Shown here: one piece after another, positions 50,876 through 60,731 of the stretch
Layout of the letters: each line of letters opens with the position of its first letter
Position numbering within the stretch: position 1 is the stretch's first letter
NCBI GenBank assembly: GCA_016784965.1
Contig: JADHTQ010000011.1
Coordinates: forward strand, 1-64,000
DNA length: 64,000 nt
Direction of reading: 5' to 3'
DNA from: Bacteriovoracaceae bacterium
Lineage (GTDB): Bacteria > Bdellovibrionota > Bacteriovoracia > Bacteriovoracales > Bacteriovoracaceae
Position numbers and translations under genes: made by a program
The notes under the pieces: model-generated
Told to the model about the DNA's origin: nothing
The model's database searches: none
The model's input: only the letters and a program-made list of their open reading frames with translations

Positions 50876-51730
50876 CTACTGTGCAATGCCTTTATATTTA
50901 TCTACTGCCAGTTGTTTGGCCATTTCTTTGCCCTTATGCCCATTATGCCACGGAAGTCTAAAAGTTTCAACATCTCGCAAAAAGACACTTTTTTTCCCAT
51001 CTATCTGCAAAACGGCTTCTCCATCTTTAAATTGAACACTGGTGACAATGCCTTTGGATTTGGTTTGCCCATCAAATTGTGCGGCCGATTCATCCCATGC
51101 CTTAACCTGTACCGTATAAGTTCCCTTTGCCGCGTCTACTTTGTCCGCCCTTTTGCCATCCCAGATGATTGATTGACTTCCTTTGAACATATTTGCTTTT
51201 TCAATTTGTTTTACTAGCTGTCCTTTATTATCAAAAATTCTAACCAGCAAGTTTTTGGCATTTTTTGGTAGAAAAAATGGAATGTCTACCCTATCGCCTC
51301 TGCCTTTATAATCTACAGTGGTACCTGCTGTTGTTACCTCTTTACCTAAAAAACTTGCTCCATAATACTTGCGCTCAACACCAACATTTTCTCCCTGCTG
51401 GGTCATCTTGGTATTGATATTTGCAAGTTGTTCTAATTGGGAGAACTGGGCCAACTCGGAAGCAAACTTTCGTTGATCCATGGGGTTTGAGGGATCCTGA
51501 TTTTTTAATTGAGTAGCAAGCAGCTTCATAAAATCATCTTTACCCATTTTATTATGGGTCTTTTGATCTACATATTTAAAACCTTCAGTATTTTTACCGG
51601 TTAACCTATTTAATAGCTGTTGCTTACTCTCTTTTTTGCTGAGCTGTTTGGCGGACTTTTGTCCTTTATGTAAGGCAACTTTAGAAAAGGGATTTGCCTT
51701 GAAATTTTTTGGAACACCAATACCTGGCAT
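50876..51730 (-). CDS. flgD: flagellar hook-capping/assembly protein FlgD
   Basis: The product is 284 residues. FlgD core: GKDDFMKLLATQLKNQDPSN, EFASELAQFSQLEQL-like segment (KFASELAQFSQLEQLANI), then the FLN-like domain (VRIFDNKGQLVKQIE, SIIWDGKRADKVDAAKGTYTV). It caps the growing hook. An N-terminal basic extension of about 60 residues precedes the core. Its start directly follows the fliK stop without a gap. Confidence 0.93.
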   Translation of the reverse strand: MPGIGVPKNFKANPFSKVALHKGQKSAKQLSKKESKQQLLNRLTGKNTEGFKYVDQKTHNKMGKDDFMKLLATQLKNQDPSNPMDQRKFASELAQFSQLEQLANINTKMTQQGENVGVERKYYGASFLGKEVTTAGTTVDYKGRGDRVDIPFFLPKNAKNLLVRIFDNKGQLVKQIEKANMFKGSQSIIWDGKRADKVDAAKGTYTVQVKAWDESAAQFDGQTKSKGIVTSVQFKDGEAVLQIDGKKSVFLRDVETFRLPWHNGHKGKEMAKQLAVDKYKGIAQ

Positions 51731-53467
51731 CTATGCTCCCATTTTTTCTTTGTAATATTCCCACATTGCATTTCTTCTTCTGGAATCTGCATCTTGATGG
51801 AAATCATTTTTATTTTGGAAATGTCCTGCTTCTTTTTCCATAAATTGACTATTTTCATTTTGCTGCTTAGAACTGTTTTTGAAACTATCGCTAAAGTCTA
51901 AGACATTCGTCGCACTTGTTAGCTTAAGATCACTTACTTTAACACCAGTATTTGCTAAACTGTTTAAAAGTTCTCCATTATTTTCTCTAAAAAATACCGC
52001 CCCCTCTTTCGAGGTAGTGGTAATTTCAATATCTACTAAATTGTTTATATTATGTTTTGTTACATTAATTTTTATATGACCTAAATCATCATGTTTTACA
52101 ATTAGATCAATTGCATCGGAATTTTCAATATTGTTTTGTTCTATAAACTTTGAAACCCGGCTAATCATTTCATTGCGATTAAGCTGCCCTACACTTGATA
52201 AGTCCAGTACTTTGGTTGGGGCAAAAGCTTCACTTTTTATAGGTGTGTCTGTTTGCTGCTTAATGGCTGCTGCAAAATTCACTACATTGGACCTGCCATT
52301 AGTAGTATTCACAGACTCTTTGACCTTACTTTCAATATTCTCACTCATAACCAGCTTGGAATTTTTGGCGTTTTTCATGATATCCATTAAGTTTACAGGT
52401 CGTTTGTTTCGTTTGATCCCTGCAACCTTTGTAGTCGCTTTTGTCGGTGCTTTTTTATTAAACTTCTTTAACAAAGATATGGCATCTGGATTTTTTTGCA
52501 TCTGCTTTGCTTTTTTGAACATATCTTTTTTTACATATGGATTCTCAACTTGTGAAGCTGTCTGTTTTGCATCACTAGGTAATTTAAATATCGAGCTACG
52601 CTCATTTGCTTGAGCTTTTTGTGCTATTAACTCTGCAGGCAATTCCTGTTTGACTTGGGACTTTCGCCCGCCCATATCTTTAGATGGTCCCACTTTGTTT
52701 AATTTTCTAGGACCTTGATTTGCTATGGTTTCATTTTTATTAGTTTTAAAGAGGAGTACTTTAGCGCTAGGATCTGCTACTTTCTTTTGGTTTTTAATTT
52801 TGGCGCCAGCAATTTTTATATCAGAAACATTTGCTTCTTCTTTTGCTAGTGCTGGTTTTGTTTGCTCTTTTGTAGCCACTTCTTGGGCAATCTTAGGTGC
52901 AGTCTGTACCTTGGTCGTAGCTTCAGTCTTGCCCTCTTGTGAATTTTTACCTATTAGCTGCTTAGTGTCTACTTTTACAACGCTTACACTATCTAGTTTT
53001 ACTTTGTCATTATTGGCAACATCTATAGTCTTGTTGCCCTTAAGCAACGGTACTTGTGCTTCAGGTTTTTTTGCATTAACCACTTGCTTGACAATCTTTT
53101 TATTACTTTCCAAAAGGAGCTGGTTGAGTTTTTCACTCTCCTTGGGGTCAATCATTTTAAGTTGAGTAGTTTTACTTTGATCAAGGTTTTGTGCTTTTGG
53201 ACCTGTAATGCTTTGCTTATCATCCGTTGTATCGGCAACTTGAAGATTCTCACCCAAAGTTTTTATCAGTTGGGGATCAATGTTTTTTTCATTTTTAACA
53301 GGTGTTTTTAATGCCTCTTTAGGATCTTGCATGTTGGATAAAATCTCCATAAACGACTTGTTTATCTCCCCATCAACACTCTGATCGATGACTTGAGGGC
53401 CTTCACCAACTTGATTATTTTCAGTTAAGGCACCTATAAATAAATCATTTAAGCCAACACTTTGCAT
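51731..53467 (-). CDS. fliK: flagellar hook-length control protein FliK
   Basis: The product is 578 residues. The long N-terminal part is Lys/Gln/Ala/Thr-rich and low in order, as expected of the molecular ruler. The C-terminal Flg_hook domain (about 450-545) has the typical hydrophobic pattern (DLIVKHDDLGHIKINVTKHN, NLVDIEITTTSKEG). It sets hook length and switches export specificity. Context (between motE-like and flgD) fits. Sequence conservation is weak outside the C-terminal domain. Confidence 0.85.
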   Translation of the reverse strand: MQSVGLNDLFIGALTENNQVGEGPQVIDQSVDGEINKSFMEILSNMQDPKEALKTPVKNEKNIDPQLIKTLGENLQVADTTDDKQSITGPKAQNLDQSKTTQLKMIDPKESEKLNQLLLESNKKIVKQVVNAKKPEAQVPLLKGNKTIDVANNDKVKLDSVSVVKVDTKQLIGKNSQEGKTEATTKVQTAPKIAQEVATKEQTKPALAKEEANVSDIKIAGAKIKNQKKVADPSAKVLLFKTNKNETIANQGPRKLNKVGPSKDMGGRKSQVKQELPAELIAQKAQANERSSIFKLPSDAKQTASQVENPYVKKDMFKKAKQMQKNPDAISLLKKFNKKAPTKATTKVAGIKRNKRPVNLMDIMKNAKNSKLVMSENIESKVKESVNTTNGRSNVVNFAAAIKQQTDTPIKSEAFAPTKVLDLSSVGQLNRNEMISRVSKFIEQNNIENSDAIDLIVKHDDLGHIKINVTKHNINNLVDIEITTTSKEGAVFFRENNGELLNSLANTGVKVSDLKLTSATNVLDFSDSFKNSSKQQNENSQFMEKEAGHFQNKNDFHQDADSRRRNAMWEYYKEKMGA

Positions 53468-53486
53468 ACTACTCCTATTCTCTTCT

Positions 53487-54050
53487 TTATTTTTGCATAT
53501 TCAGGTAGTGTTTTTGAAGCCTGGCAGAAATTTCCTTATCCATCTTGTTGAATATTTTTGAAGCCTTTTCCGAAGAGAGCTTGTCAAGTATTATTACTGC
53601 AATTTCAACATCTTGCTCTGACAATACCGCTGCTGCTACGTTTGGTCTCATACCCGAAATAGTGGCCACCGTATGTGAAATTCTTTTATTTTTTTCTTCT
53701 TGATGCTTGTCGATACACCCAATTAATTTATTCTGTTTTTCATCCAGCTCATTGAGTTGCGCTTCAAATTTTTTGCGATTAACCTTGAGTTGTGCCTCTT
53801 TATTGGCAATTTTTAGCTCCTTTAACCTTAACTGTTCCTCCTTGTCTAGTAACTCCTTAGAAAAATCTACAATATTGATTTGTCCAAGACGTATTAAATT
53901 TTTTGCCACCTCTTTTTTTACAGCTTCCAAGAACTCTTTATGTGAGTAACTCTTGGCCTTTTTTGCCTGTTCACCTTTATCAGTTTTGTCGGCAGCAAAT
54001 CCATTAAAAGAAGTATATGTCATAATTACAAATAATATTATCTTTATCAT
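53487..54050 (-). CDS. exported MotE-like flagellar protein
   Basis: The product is 187 residues: a signal peptide (to about A19), a coiled coil (about 55-115: LDKEEQLRLKELKIANKEAQ) and a C-terminal MgtE-N-like domain (MRPNVAAAVLSEQDVEIAVIILDKLS, KASKIFNKMDKE). MotE-type proteins help stator function in the periplasm and lie after fliJ, as here. Its start overlaps the fliJ stop by four bases. Confidence 0.8.
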   Translation of the reverse strand: MIKIILFVIMTYTSFNGFAADKTDKGEQAKKAKSYSHKEFLEAVKKEVAKNLIRLGQINIVDFSKELLDKEEQLRLKELKIANKEAQLKVNRKKFEAQLNELDEKQNKLIGCIDKHQEEKNKRISHTVATISGMRPNVAAAVLSEQDVEIAVIILDKLSSEKASKIFNKMDKEISARLQKHYLNMQK

Positions 54051-54484
54051 AAGTTACCACGCATTCTGATCAAATCTTCAATCGTCATCAGTTCTTTTTT
54101 CTTTGATTCTTTTTTATAGTGAGCAAACTCTTTTTCCTCAAACCTTTCTAATACTTTAACTTTACCTCTGGCCTGCTTTAACTGTTCTACCTTTAGCTCA
54201 TACTCTTTTTCAAGCAGCGAGAGTTCATCATTTTTGGTCTTGATTTTCGCTTTGATACCCTCGATATAAAGTGGATAAAAGCCAATAAATCTGGCCCCCA
54301 CAGTTTTGGTGACCAGTCCCTCTTGTGACTCATAACCAATTTCAATATCTCTTTCTAGCTTTTGTATTTCAACTTTAACATCATAGGTTTGTTTGACAAT
54401 TTTACCAAGCTCGATTTTAATTTGCTTTTCTTTTAGTTCTCGCATTTTTTTCAAGCTTTCTAGCTTGAATTTAAATTTTTTCAT
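54047..54484 (-). CDS. fliJ: flagellar export protein FliJ
   Basis: The product is 145 residues, nearly all antiparallel coiled coil (KFKLESLKKMRELKEKQIKI at the N-terminus), the size and position of FliJ. It couples the FliI ATPase to the export gate. Its start overlaps the fliI stop by four bases (ATGA). Confidence 0.9.
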   Translation of the reverse strand: MKKFKFKLESLKKMRELKEKQIKIELGKIVKQTYDVKVEIQKLERDIEIGYESQEGLVTKTVGARFIGFYPLYIEGIKAKIKTKNDELSLLEKEYELKVEQLKQARGKVKVLERFEEKEFAHYKKESKKKELMTIEDLIRMRGNL

Positions 54485-55866
54485 TCTTCTTGCTCTTCAC
54501 TTTCAAACAGATGTGGGTTTACTTCCTTTTCTGCCTTTTTGGCCAACTCCACTAATGCTTCATACAAGTCATCAAACTGAACTACCTGCTCCATATACTG
54601 CTCTTGTTTAAGTAGCTTATATAGCTCGTCATGGATTACTAAAGCTTTATCAACTTTTTCATTTGACCCCTTGGCATAAGCACCAACATTGATCAAATCT
54701 TCACTATCATAATAAGCACCCAATAGGTCTCTAATATGCGATGCCACGACTCTATGTTCAGGCGTTACTACTTTATTCATAACTCTAGATAGTGACTGTA
54801 AAATATCAACTGCAGGAAATTGATTTCTAGCAACAAGCTGCCTGCTAAGGATAATATGCCCATCAGCAATGGCACGGATTGCATCGGAAATGGGCTCATC
54901 CATGTCATCACCTTCTACTAAAATTGTATAAATGCCGGTAATAGTACCGCAATCTTTTTTAGTTCCTGCCCGTTCTAAGAGCTTGGGTAGTTTTGAAAAT
55001 ACTGAAGGTGGGTAACCTTTTTGTCCAGGAGGCTCACCTGCACCTAGCCCTACTTCCCTATTGGCCATTGCAAAACGTGTAATGGAATCCATCATTAATA
55101 GTACATCATTATTTTTATCTCTAAAGTATTCTGCAATTGTTGTTGCTGTATATGCTGCCTTTAATCTTATTAGTGGAGATAACTCTGAAGTGGCGACAAC
55201 TACTACTGACTTTTTAAGTCCCTCCTCACCCAAGTCATTTTCAATAAATTCTAGCACTTCTCTACCACGTTCACCGACAAGACCTATCACATTCACGTCG
55301 GCAGTAGTATTTTTTGCCATCATACCGAGCAAGACTGACTTACCCACACCTGAGCCGGCAAAAATACCTATCCTTTGCCCTTTACCCGCCGTCATAAAGG
55401 CGTTTATGGCATTGATTCCAACATCTAAAGGCTCCATGATCGGAGGTCTATCAAGAGGATTTAGTTGTTTTCCGAAGATACTTCTTGATTCGTGAGGTGG
55501 CTCAATTGGTCCTTTGTTATCGATTGGATTTCCACGATAATCTACAACCCGACCAAGCATAGCATCAGATATTTTAATTGTTGTTGTTAGGTCTTTTAAA
55601 TAAACTTTAGTATCAGAGTTTATGCCACCTACATCCCTGTAAGGCATTACTAGGCATCCATTTTCTTTAATACCTATTACTTCACCATCGACACAATCAC
55701 CAAAATCAGTTACAAATTCAACATTACTGCCAATTACTGCTTTTGGGAGATTTACTTCATAAATCATACCCTTATTACCACATATCTTTCCAATTCTTTG
55801 ATATGGCAAAGAGTACTCATATGCTTTGTAGATTGGTTGAAGTTGTATTGATCTATCCATCATCAT
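54481..55866 (-). CDS. fliI: flagellar export ATPase FliI
   Basis: The product is 461 residues, F1-beta-like. Walker A is GSGVGKS (171-177), followed by VGERGREVLEFI, Walker B LLMMDSITRFA and the family motif VGLGAGEPPGQKGYPPSVF. It hydrolyses ATP to energise export of rod, hook and filament proteins. It overlaps fliH by 14 bases; three Met codons lie in a row at the start, so the exact first residue is open. Confidence 0.96.
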   Translation of the reverse strand: MMMDRSIQLQPIYKAYEYSLPYQRIGKICGNKGMIYEVNLPKAVIGSNVEFVTDFGDCVDGEVIGIKENGCLVMPYRDVGGINSDTKVYLKDLTTTIKISDAMLGRVVDYRGNPIDNKGPIEPPHESRSIFGKQLNPLDRPPIMEPLDVGINAINAFMTAGKGQRIGIFAGSGVGKSVLLGMMAKNTTADVNVIGLVGERGREVLEFIENDLGEEGLKKSVVVVATSELSPLIRLKAAYTATTIAEYFRDKNNDVLLMMDSITRFAMANREVGLGAGEPPGQKGYPPSVFSKLPKLLERAGTKKDCGTITGIYTILVEGDDMDEPISDAIRAIADGHIILSRQLVARNQFPAVDILQSLSRVMNKVVTPEHRVVASHIRDLLGAYYDSEDLINVGAYAKGSNEKVDKALVIHDELYKLLKQEQYMEQVVQFDDLYEALVELAKKAEKEVNPHLFESEEQEE

Positions 55867-56692
55867 CTACCAGCTCTGGCCCCACTTCATAGATGCCTAC
55901 TGACTCAAATAATTTTTCAAGATATTGAAACTGCATCGGCAAACTGGCATCTATAATTCCATTTTCAGACTCTAAAATTATCCCATGTTTGTCCATATCA
56001 TGGTCAACCTCAACTCTGACATTTGGGATTTGCCCAATTTTTTCTTTTATTACACGTAACACTTCAGACATATTTTCAAACTCATCAGCATTAACTTTCA
56101 ACAAGAGGTTTGATTTCACCTTAATCTCTTCAATTAGCTTCTCTAACAGCCGTGACAAGTATTCACCATCTTGTTCTAGCTCACGAAGGATAACCCATCG
56201 GCAAAGATTTTTGATTAGCTCAAATATTTCTTTTTTTTGTTTTTGCATGATCTCTTCTTTTAATGAGACCACCTCTAAAATGTAGTCAGAAAGCCTTTCA
56301 ATCTTTTCCTCAGCTTCAACCTTAGTTTGATTATAAACATCTTCTCTTCCTTGCTTCACCCCTTCTTCATAGCCCTGCTTTCTGGCTTCTTCTTTGATTC
56401 TATCAATTTGCCTCTCAACGTCTTTTTTAATTCTCGTTTCTCTAACTTTTTCTTCTTGCTTGAAAAACCCTCTGTGCTCTTTAACTATTGGATTGATTTT
56501 AAATGAGTTACTTATGGCACGCTCTCGTTCTTCTAGAACACGATCTTTTTCTACTTCACCGGAAAAACTTGAGATATCTTCTAAATCTCTGAAGTTATAA
56601 TCTTCTGCACCCTCTACATCTACACTCATAACCTTGGTAAAAGATTTTAACTTATAGTCTTTAATATTCATGTTTTCAGTATTGGTTCCCAT
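55853..56692 (-). CDS. fliH: flagellar export regulator FliH
   Basis: The product is 279 residues: a charged N-terminal region (about 1-115), a Glu/Arg helix with the GxxxG-like repeats (QGYEEGVKQGREDVY), and a C-terminal domain (about 150-270: LCRWVILRELEQDGEYLSRLLEKLI). FliH holds and inhibits FliI at the export gate. CGGAG seven bases before ATG supports the start. Position between fliG and fliI is diagnostic. Confidence 0.9.
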   Translation of the reverse strand: MGTNTENMNIKDYKLKSFTKVMSVDVEGAEDYNFRDLEDISSFSGEVEKDRVLEERERAISNSFKINPIVKEHRGFFKQEEKVRETRIKKDVERQIDRIKEEARKQGYEEGVKQGREDVYNQTKVEAEEKIERLSDYILEVVSLKEEIMQKQKKEIFELIKNLCRWVILRELEQDGEYLSRLLEKLIEEIKVKSNLLLKVNADEFENMSEVLRVIKEKIGQIPNVRVEVDHDMDKHGIILESENGIIDASLPMQFQYLEKLFESVGIYEVGPELVDDDG

Positions 56693-56710
56693 AAAGTATC
56701 TCCGTACTTA

Positions 56711-57742
56711 TTAAACCATCGTATCACCTTCTCCACCTCTAGAAATAAAGACTTTACCTTGTGACTCCAAGTCTTTTGCTTTTTGTACGATTTCAGACTG
56801 AGCTTTTTCCACATCAGATAGTTTTGTTGGCCCAAGCGCATCAAGATCTTCTTTGAGCAGTGTTGAGGCCCTATTAGACATGTTTTTAAATAGCTTAATC
56901 TTGATCTCTTCTGGAGCTGTTTTAAGTGCAATAACAAGTTTTTGATTATCAACTTCTTTAAGTAGATTTTGAATACCACGATCATCGATGTATTTGAGGT
57001 CTTCAAATACGAACATAAGTTTTCTAATCTCTTCGGCAAGTTCTGGATCTTTTTCCTCAACTCTGATCATAATGTTTTTCTCATTATTTTTATCCATTAC
57101 ATTGAGCATCTCAGCGATCGGCTCTACACCACCTAGTTGGTTTGTATCAATAGAGCCAAGAGTTGACAGCTCAGTCTTTAAGACATCGTCTAACTGGGCA
57201 ATTAGCTCAGGTGAAACATAGTCTAGGTTTGCAACTCTTAAGACCACCTCTGCCTGCAAGCCTTCAGGAAGCCTTCTTAAAACATCTACCTTGCGGTCAG
57301 CTGCAAGGTGAGCTACGATTAAAGCAATTGTTTGGGGATGTTCATTTATTAAAAAGTTAGCCAGGGTTCTTGTATCTACTAATTCTAAAGATTCTAAAGT
57401 ATTACTATGGGCCACATCAATAATTTGGCCTAACAATTGTTTGGCACGTTCTTCACCGAGAGCATTAACGATAAAATCTTTTCCTCTATTTTCTGAAAAC
57501 AACAAGTCAGCATCCTCATTGATTGCCGAGTAAAAATCTTCTAAGATTCGCTTAACCATCCAGATCGGTGCTTTATTTAAGTTAGACATGATGTTTATCA
57601 TTCGTTTTACATCGTTGTCCTTCATGTGTTGGAAAATTAGTTGAGTGGTACTAACCCCTAGGGAGCTCAAAAGAAGCCCTGCTCGATCTCGTCCGGAAAG
57701 CAGTGCATACTCTACATCTGGATCTAATTTTTTATCTTCCAC
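56711..57742 (-). CDS. fliG: flagellar motor switch protein FliG
   Basis: The product is 343 residues with the three FliG domains. The middle carries EHPQTIALIVAHL; the C-terminal torque domain has IRKLMFVFEDLKYIDDRGIQNLLKEVD and LFKNMSNRASTLLKEDLDALGP, with the conserved charged residues that face the stator. It sits on the MS ring and transmits torque. It lies 18 bases after fliF. Confidence 0.97.
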   Translation of the reverse strand: MEDKKLDPDVEYALLSGRDRAGLLLSSLGVSTTQLIFQHMKDNDVKRMINIMSNLNKAPIWMVKRILEDFYSAINEDADLLFSENRGKDFIVNALGEERAKQLLGQIIDVAHSNTLESLELVDTRTLANFLINEHPQTIALIVAHLAADRKVDVLRRLPEGLQAEVVLRVANLDYVSPELIAQLDDVLKTELSTLGSIDTNQLGGVEPIAEMLNVMDKNNEKNIMIRVEEKDPELAEEIRKLMFVFEDLKYIDDRGIQNLLKEVDNQKLVIALKTAPEEIKIKLFKNMSNRASTLLKEDLDALGPTKLSDVEKAQSEIVQKAKDLESQGKVFISRGGEGDTMV

Positions 57743-57760
57743 TGCCCTATCTCTCCTTTT

Positions 57761-59449
57761 TTAAGCTATCTGCTTATCTGACTCACCCGCGTGAATCATT
57801 TCAGATATTATCTGCGCCGCTTTGGATGGATTATTTTCGACAATTGAAATAATTTTTTCCTTAAGCATATTACCTTCAATCTTTTCGGGATTTAGTTTTT
57901 CTTCAATTTGTGGTAGAGCTTCCTCAAGACCTGGAAGCTTCTGGTTAGTCTGAACTTTCTCCAACTCTTCTAGTGTTTTTGGTAAAAAGTCCTCTACTGA
58001 CTCAACAGTATTATCAGTAACCCATTGAATAAATGGCCTAGCTACCATGAAGAAAAATAGCGCAATAACAAAACCAATTGCCAAATATTTAACAATGTTT
58101 TTAATCAATTCTCTATTTTCTCGCTCGCGCATAATGGCCTCAATTGTCGCCATATCCTCTTGAGCAAATTCCATATTTTTAATCACAATGGTATCACCTC
58201 TTTTTTCATTAATTCCAAGAGATGACATAACTATCGCCTTAAAATTAGCGACATCTGCATCGGACCACTTCTCATATTGCATCTTGGGCTTTCCATCTTC
58301 GCCTATCACTGCTTTCCCATTTTCACCAATCATGGGCACATGTCTTCCATCAATCATAACTGCTACATTGACCCTTTTTATACCTGCTGATGGCTGCCTA
58401 GATTTTGTCACTATTTTTGGTACATTGTAGTTGGTCGTAGTTAGGGCCTTATCCACATTGTTTTTTGTTTCAGGTATTCCAGGTTGAGGCTTCTCACCAG
58501 GGAGATTGCTTCTGGCACCAGGAATCCCTTGAGGAGACGGTCGGCTGCCCACTAGTTTCTGGGAATTTTTTACTTCAGATAGCACCGCTGCATTTTCACC
58601 ATCATACGAAGTTTCAGTAGATACGGATTCGGTATAATTTAGTGCAACAGATACTTTTGCGATCACTTTGCCTTCACCAACTACTCTTGCTAAAATTTCT
58701 TCTACTTGCTTCTCAAATGATCTGTTCATTTTTGATTCAAGTGCGATCCTATTGGCCGTATAAACAGTCATGGGATCACCAACATTTTCTGATAATTTCT
58801 TACCGCGATCATCCAAGATCACAACATATTCGTTTCTCATCCCTTCAACAGCGGCTGACACCAAAGATCCGATTCCTTTAATTTCTGTGGAAGTCAAGCT
58901 AACTCCTCTTTCTAACTCTAAAACCACCGACGCTCCAGGTGGTTTTTTCTCTGCTATAAAGGGAGATGACTCTGGAATGGATAAGTGTACTCTTGCTCTT
59001 TTTATTCCTCTAATATAAGAGATGGTTTTAATTAACTCTCCCTCCAGGGCCCTTTGCTTATTCACTCTTTGCACAAAGCTAGTGGTACCAAAGGTCTGCT
59101 TATCAAAAACTTCGTAGCCAACTGTACCGCTCAACTGCACTCCCAAAGTGGCAATTTTAACACGCCAAATTTCTTTCATCTCTTTTGGCACCTGTATGCT
59201 TTTGCCATCTTTTGATGTTTGATAGGGAACCTTGTTTTCTTCTAATAAAATCGTAATCTTTTTAACATCTTCTTTATTGAGGTCATTATAAAGCGTCTCA
59301 TATCTTGTATGCGAGGCCCAAATAATGATTCCCGCCATCACCGCGATGATAATACCAGTTATAGCTACAACACCAATCTTTCTTGCTATACTTAACGCTT
59401 CGAAGAAGTTCATGAAATTACGGTAAATTTTTTCTAGAAAATCTTGCAA
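57761..59449 (-). CDS. fliF: flagellar MS-ring protein FliF
   Basis: The product is 562 residues with two membrane helices (about 25-45 and 460-480). Ring-building motifs between them include YNDLNKEDVKKI, TSKDGKSIQVP, VGYEVFDKQTFGTTSFVQ and RARVHLSIPESSPF. A C-terminal FliG-binding tail follows. It is the base on which the flagellum is built. The start is a TTG with AGGAGG five bases upstream, a strong ribosome site for a rare start codon. Confidence 0.96.
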   Translation of the reverse strand: MQDFLEKIYRNFMNFFEALSIARKIGVVAITGIIIAVMAGIIIWASHTRYETLYNDLNKEDVKKITILLEENKVPYQTSKDGKSIQVPKEMKEIWRVKIATLGVQLSGTVGYEVFDKQTFGTTSFVQRVNKQRALEGELIKTISYIRGIKRARVHLSIPESSPFIAEKKPPGASVVLELERGVSLTSTEIKGIGSLVSAAVEGMRNEYVVILDDRGKKLSENVGDPMTVYTANRIALESKMNRSFEKQVEEILARVVGEGKVIAKVSVALNYTESVSTETSYDGENAAVLSEVKNSQKLVGSRPSPQGIPGARSNLPGEKPQPGIPETKNNVDKALTTTNYNVPKIVTKSRQPSAGIKRVNVAVMIDGRHVPMIGENGKAVIGEDGKPKMQYEKWSDADVANFKAIVMSSLGINEKRGDTIVIKNMEFAQEDMATIEAIMRERENRELIKNIVKYLAIGFVIALFFFMVARPFIQWVTDNTVESVEDFLPKTLEELEKVQTNQKLPGLEEALPQIEEKLNPEKIEGNMLKEKIISIVENNPSKAAQIISEMIHAGESDKQIA

Positions 59450-59487
59450 TGGATCCTCCTAATATTTATACAGATAAATTCTTAAAT

Positions 59488-59844
59488 TTACATTTGCATC
59501 CTCATAATTTCCTTGTATGCATCTATTACCTTAATTCTAACCTGATTCATTGCTCTAAAGGCGATATCAGCTTTTTCTACCGCCAACAGTGTCTCATGAA
59601 TATTTTTTGTCTTTCCAGTCGCCAGTTTTTGAATTGCTAGATTGGCATCTTTTTGCAACTTATTAACATCCATAATTGAATCTAGTAACATTTCGTTAAA
59701 GCTAACATCGTTACTCGGATTCAGTTTGGTCGCATCATCGAGTGTGAACGGATCTTTTAACTTTAAATCGGCACTCTTAGTCCAAGTTTTTGTATCGCCT
59801 GTTTTTAAAATGTTACTCATTGAGCCTAATGTTTCTATTGCCAT
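59488..59844 (-). CDS. fliE: flagellar hook-basal body protein FliE
   Basis: The product is 118 residues. FliE core: SFNEMLLDSIMDVNKLQKDA, LATGKTKNIHETLLAVEKADIAFRAMNQVRIKVIDAYKEIMRMQ. It links the MS ring to the rod. It is one base after flgC. Confidence 0.94.
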   Translation of the reverse strand: MAIETLGSMSNILKTGDTKTWTKSADLKLKDPFTLDDATKLNPSNDVSFNEMLLDSIMDVNKLQKDANLAIQKLATGKTKNIHETLLAVEKADIAFRAMNQVRIKVIDAYKEIMRMQM

Positions 59845-59845
59845 A

Positions 59846-60283
59846 TCATCTTCCTATTTCAAGGGTTTTCATTGCCATTTTTTTCGCAGTATTCATTGCT
59901 GCAATATTTGCTTCATAACTTCTAGAAGCTGCAATCATATTTGCCATTTCTTCCATGACATTAATATTTGGATACATTACATATCCCTTATCATTAGCAT
60001 CAGGGTGTCCCGGTTCATACTTAGGTATTGGAGGTCGATCAGTAGAAAGAACTTCTGTGGCATGCACCGATTTTGCGTTGGCATCCAGCTCACCTGCCAA
60101 GATGTCTGAAAAGCTTTCTCTGGCCGGCTCTGATCCAAAAACAACCTCTTTTCGTCGATATGGACCACCTTCTACCGTCCTTGTAGTTTGGGCATTGGCG
60201 ATATTAGAAGATATCGCTGCCATCCTTTTTTTGTTGGAGGCAAGTCCCGAGGAGCTAATTTTAATACTGGTAAGTAAATCCAT
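59846..60283 (-). CDS. flgC: flagellar rod protein FlgC
   Basis: The product is 145 residues. Rod signature MDLLTSIKISSSGL, NKKRMAAISSNIANAQTT, GGPYRRKEVVF, and the C-terminal VMEEMANMIAASRSYEANI helix. It forms the proximal rod with FlgB. It is the second rod gene of the flgB-flgC-fliE set. Confidence 0.96.
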   Translation of the reverse strand: MDLLTSIKISSSGLASNKKRMAAISSNIANAQTTRTVEGGPYRRKEVVFGSEPARESFSDILAGELDANAKSVHATEVLSTDRPPIPKYEPGHPDANDKGYVMYPNINVMEEMANMIAASRSYEANIAAMNTAKKMAMKTLEIGR

Positions 60284-60306
60284 ACGCTTTTTCCTTCTAT
60301 GTCAAG

Positions 60307-60714
60307 TTACCTCTCCGCTGAAACAGAATACTTTAGTATACCTAATTTCTTATTTAGCAACTGAACTGCAGCACTTAACATAATTTCATTTTCTGCCATT
60401 AGGGCCAACTCTTTGTCCCTATCAACATTGTTACCATTTTCAGTAACCATCCCATTTGTATCTTCATAAATTTCAGGCTTCAAATTTTTAAAACTGCCTC
60501 CGCCGACGCCAAAGTGTTCTGAGTCATCGGTACGCATACTCTGAAGTTTATCAAGGTCAATTGCTCGGGCCAAGGCTTCCTCGAAATCTATTCGCTTTGC
60601 CTTATATCCTGGCGTCTCTGCGTTTGCGATATTTGCTGAAATAAGCTCTTGTCGCATTTGTCTCATATTTAGAGCAGTGGTCAATGTTTTTATGGTCAAG
60701 TCTTCTATTTTCAT
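60307..60714 (-). CDS. flgB: flagellar rod protein FlgB
   Basis: The product is 135 residues from ATG 60714, which has AGAGG six bases before it; an in-frame GTG at 60735 would overlap the preceding gene by four bases. Rod motif LTTALNMRQMRQELISANIANAETPGYKAKRID and the C-terminal ELALMAENEIMLSAAVQLL are clear. Confidence 0.95.
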   Translation of the reverse strand: MKIEDLTIKTLTTALNMRQMRQELISANIANAETPGYKAKRIDFEEALARAIDLDKLQSMRTDDSEHFGVGGGSFKNLKPEIYEDTNGMVTENGNNVDRDKELALMAENEIMLSAAVQLLNKKLGILKYSVSAER

Positions 60715-60731
60715 AAGTATCCTCTTTGCTT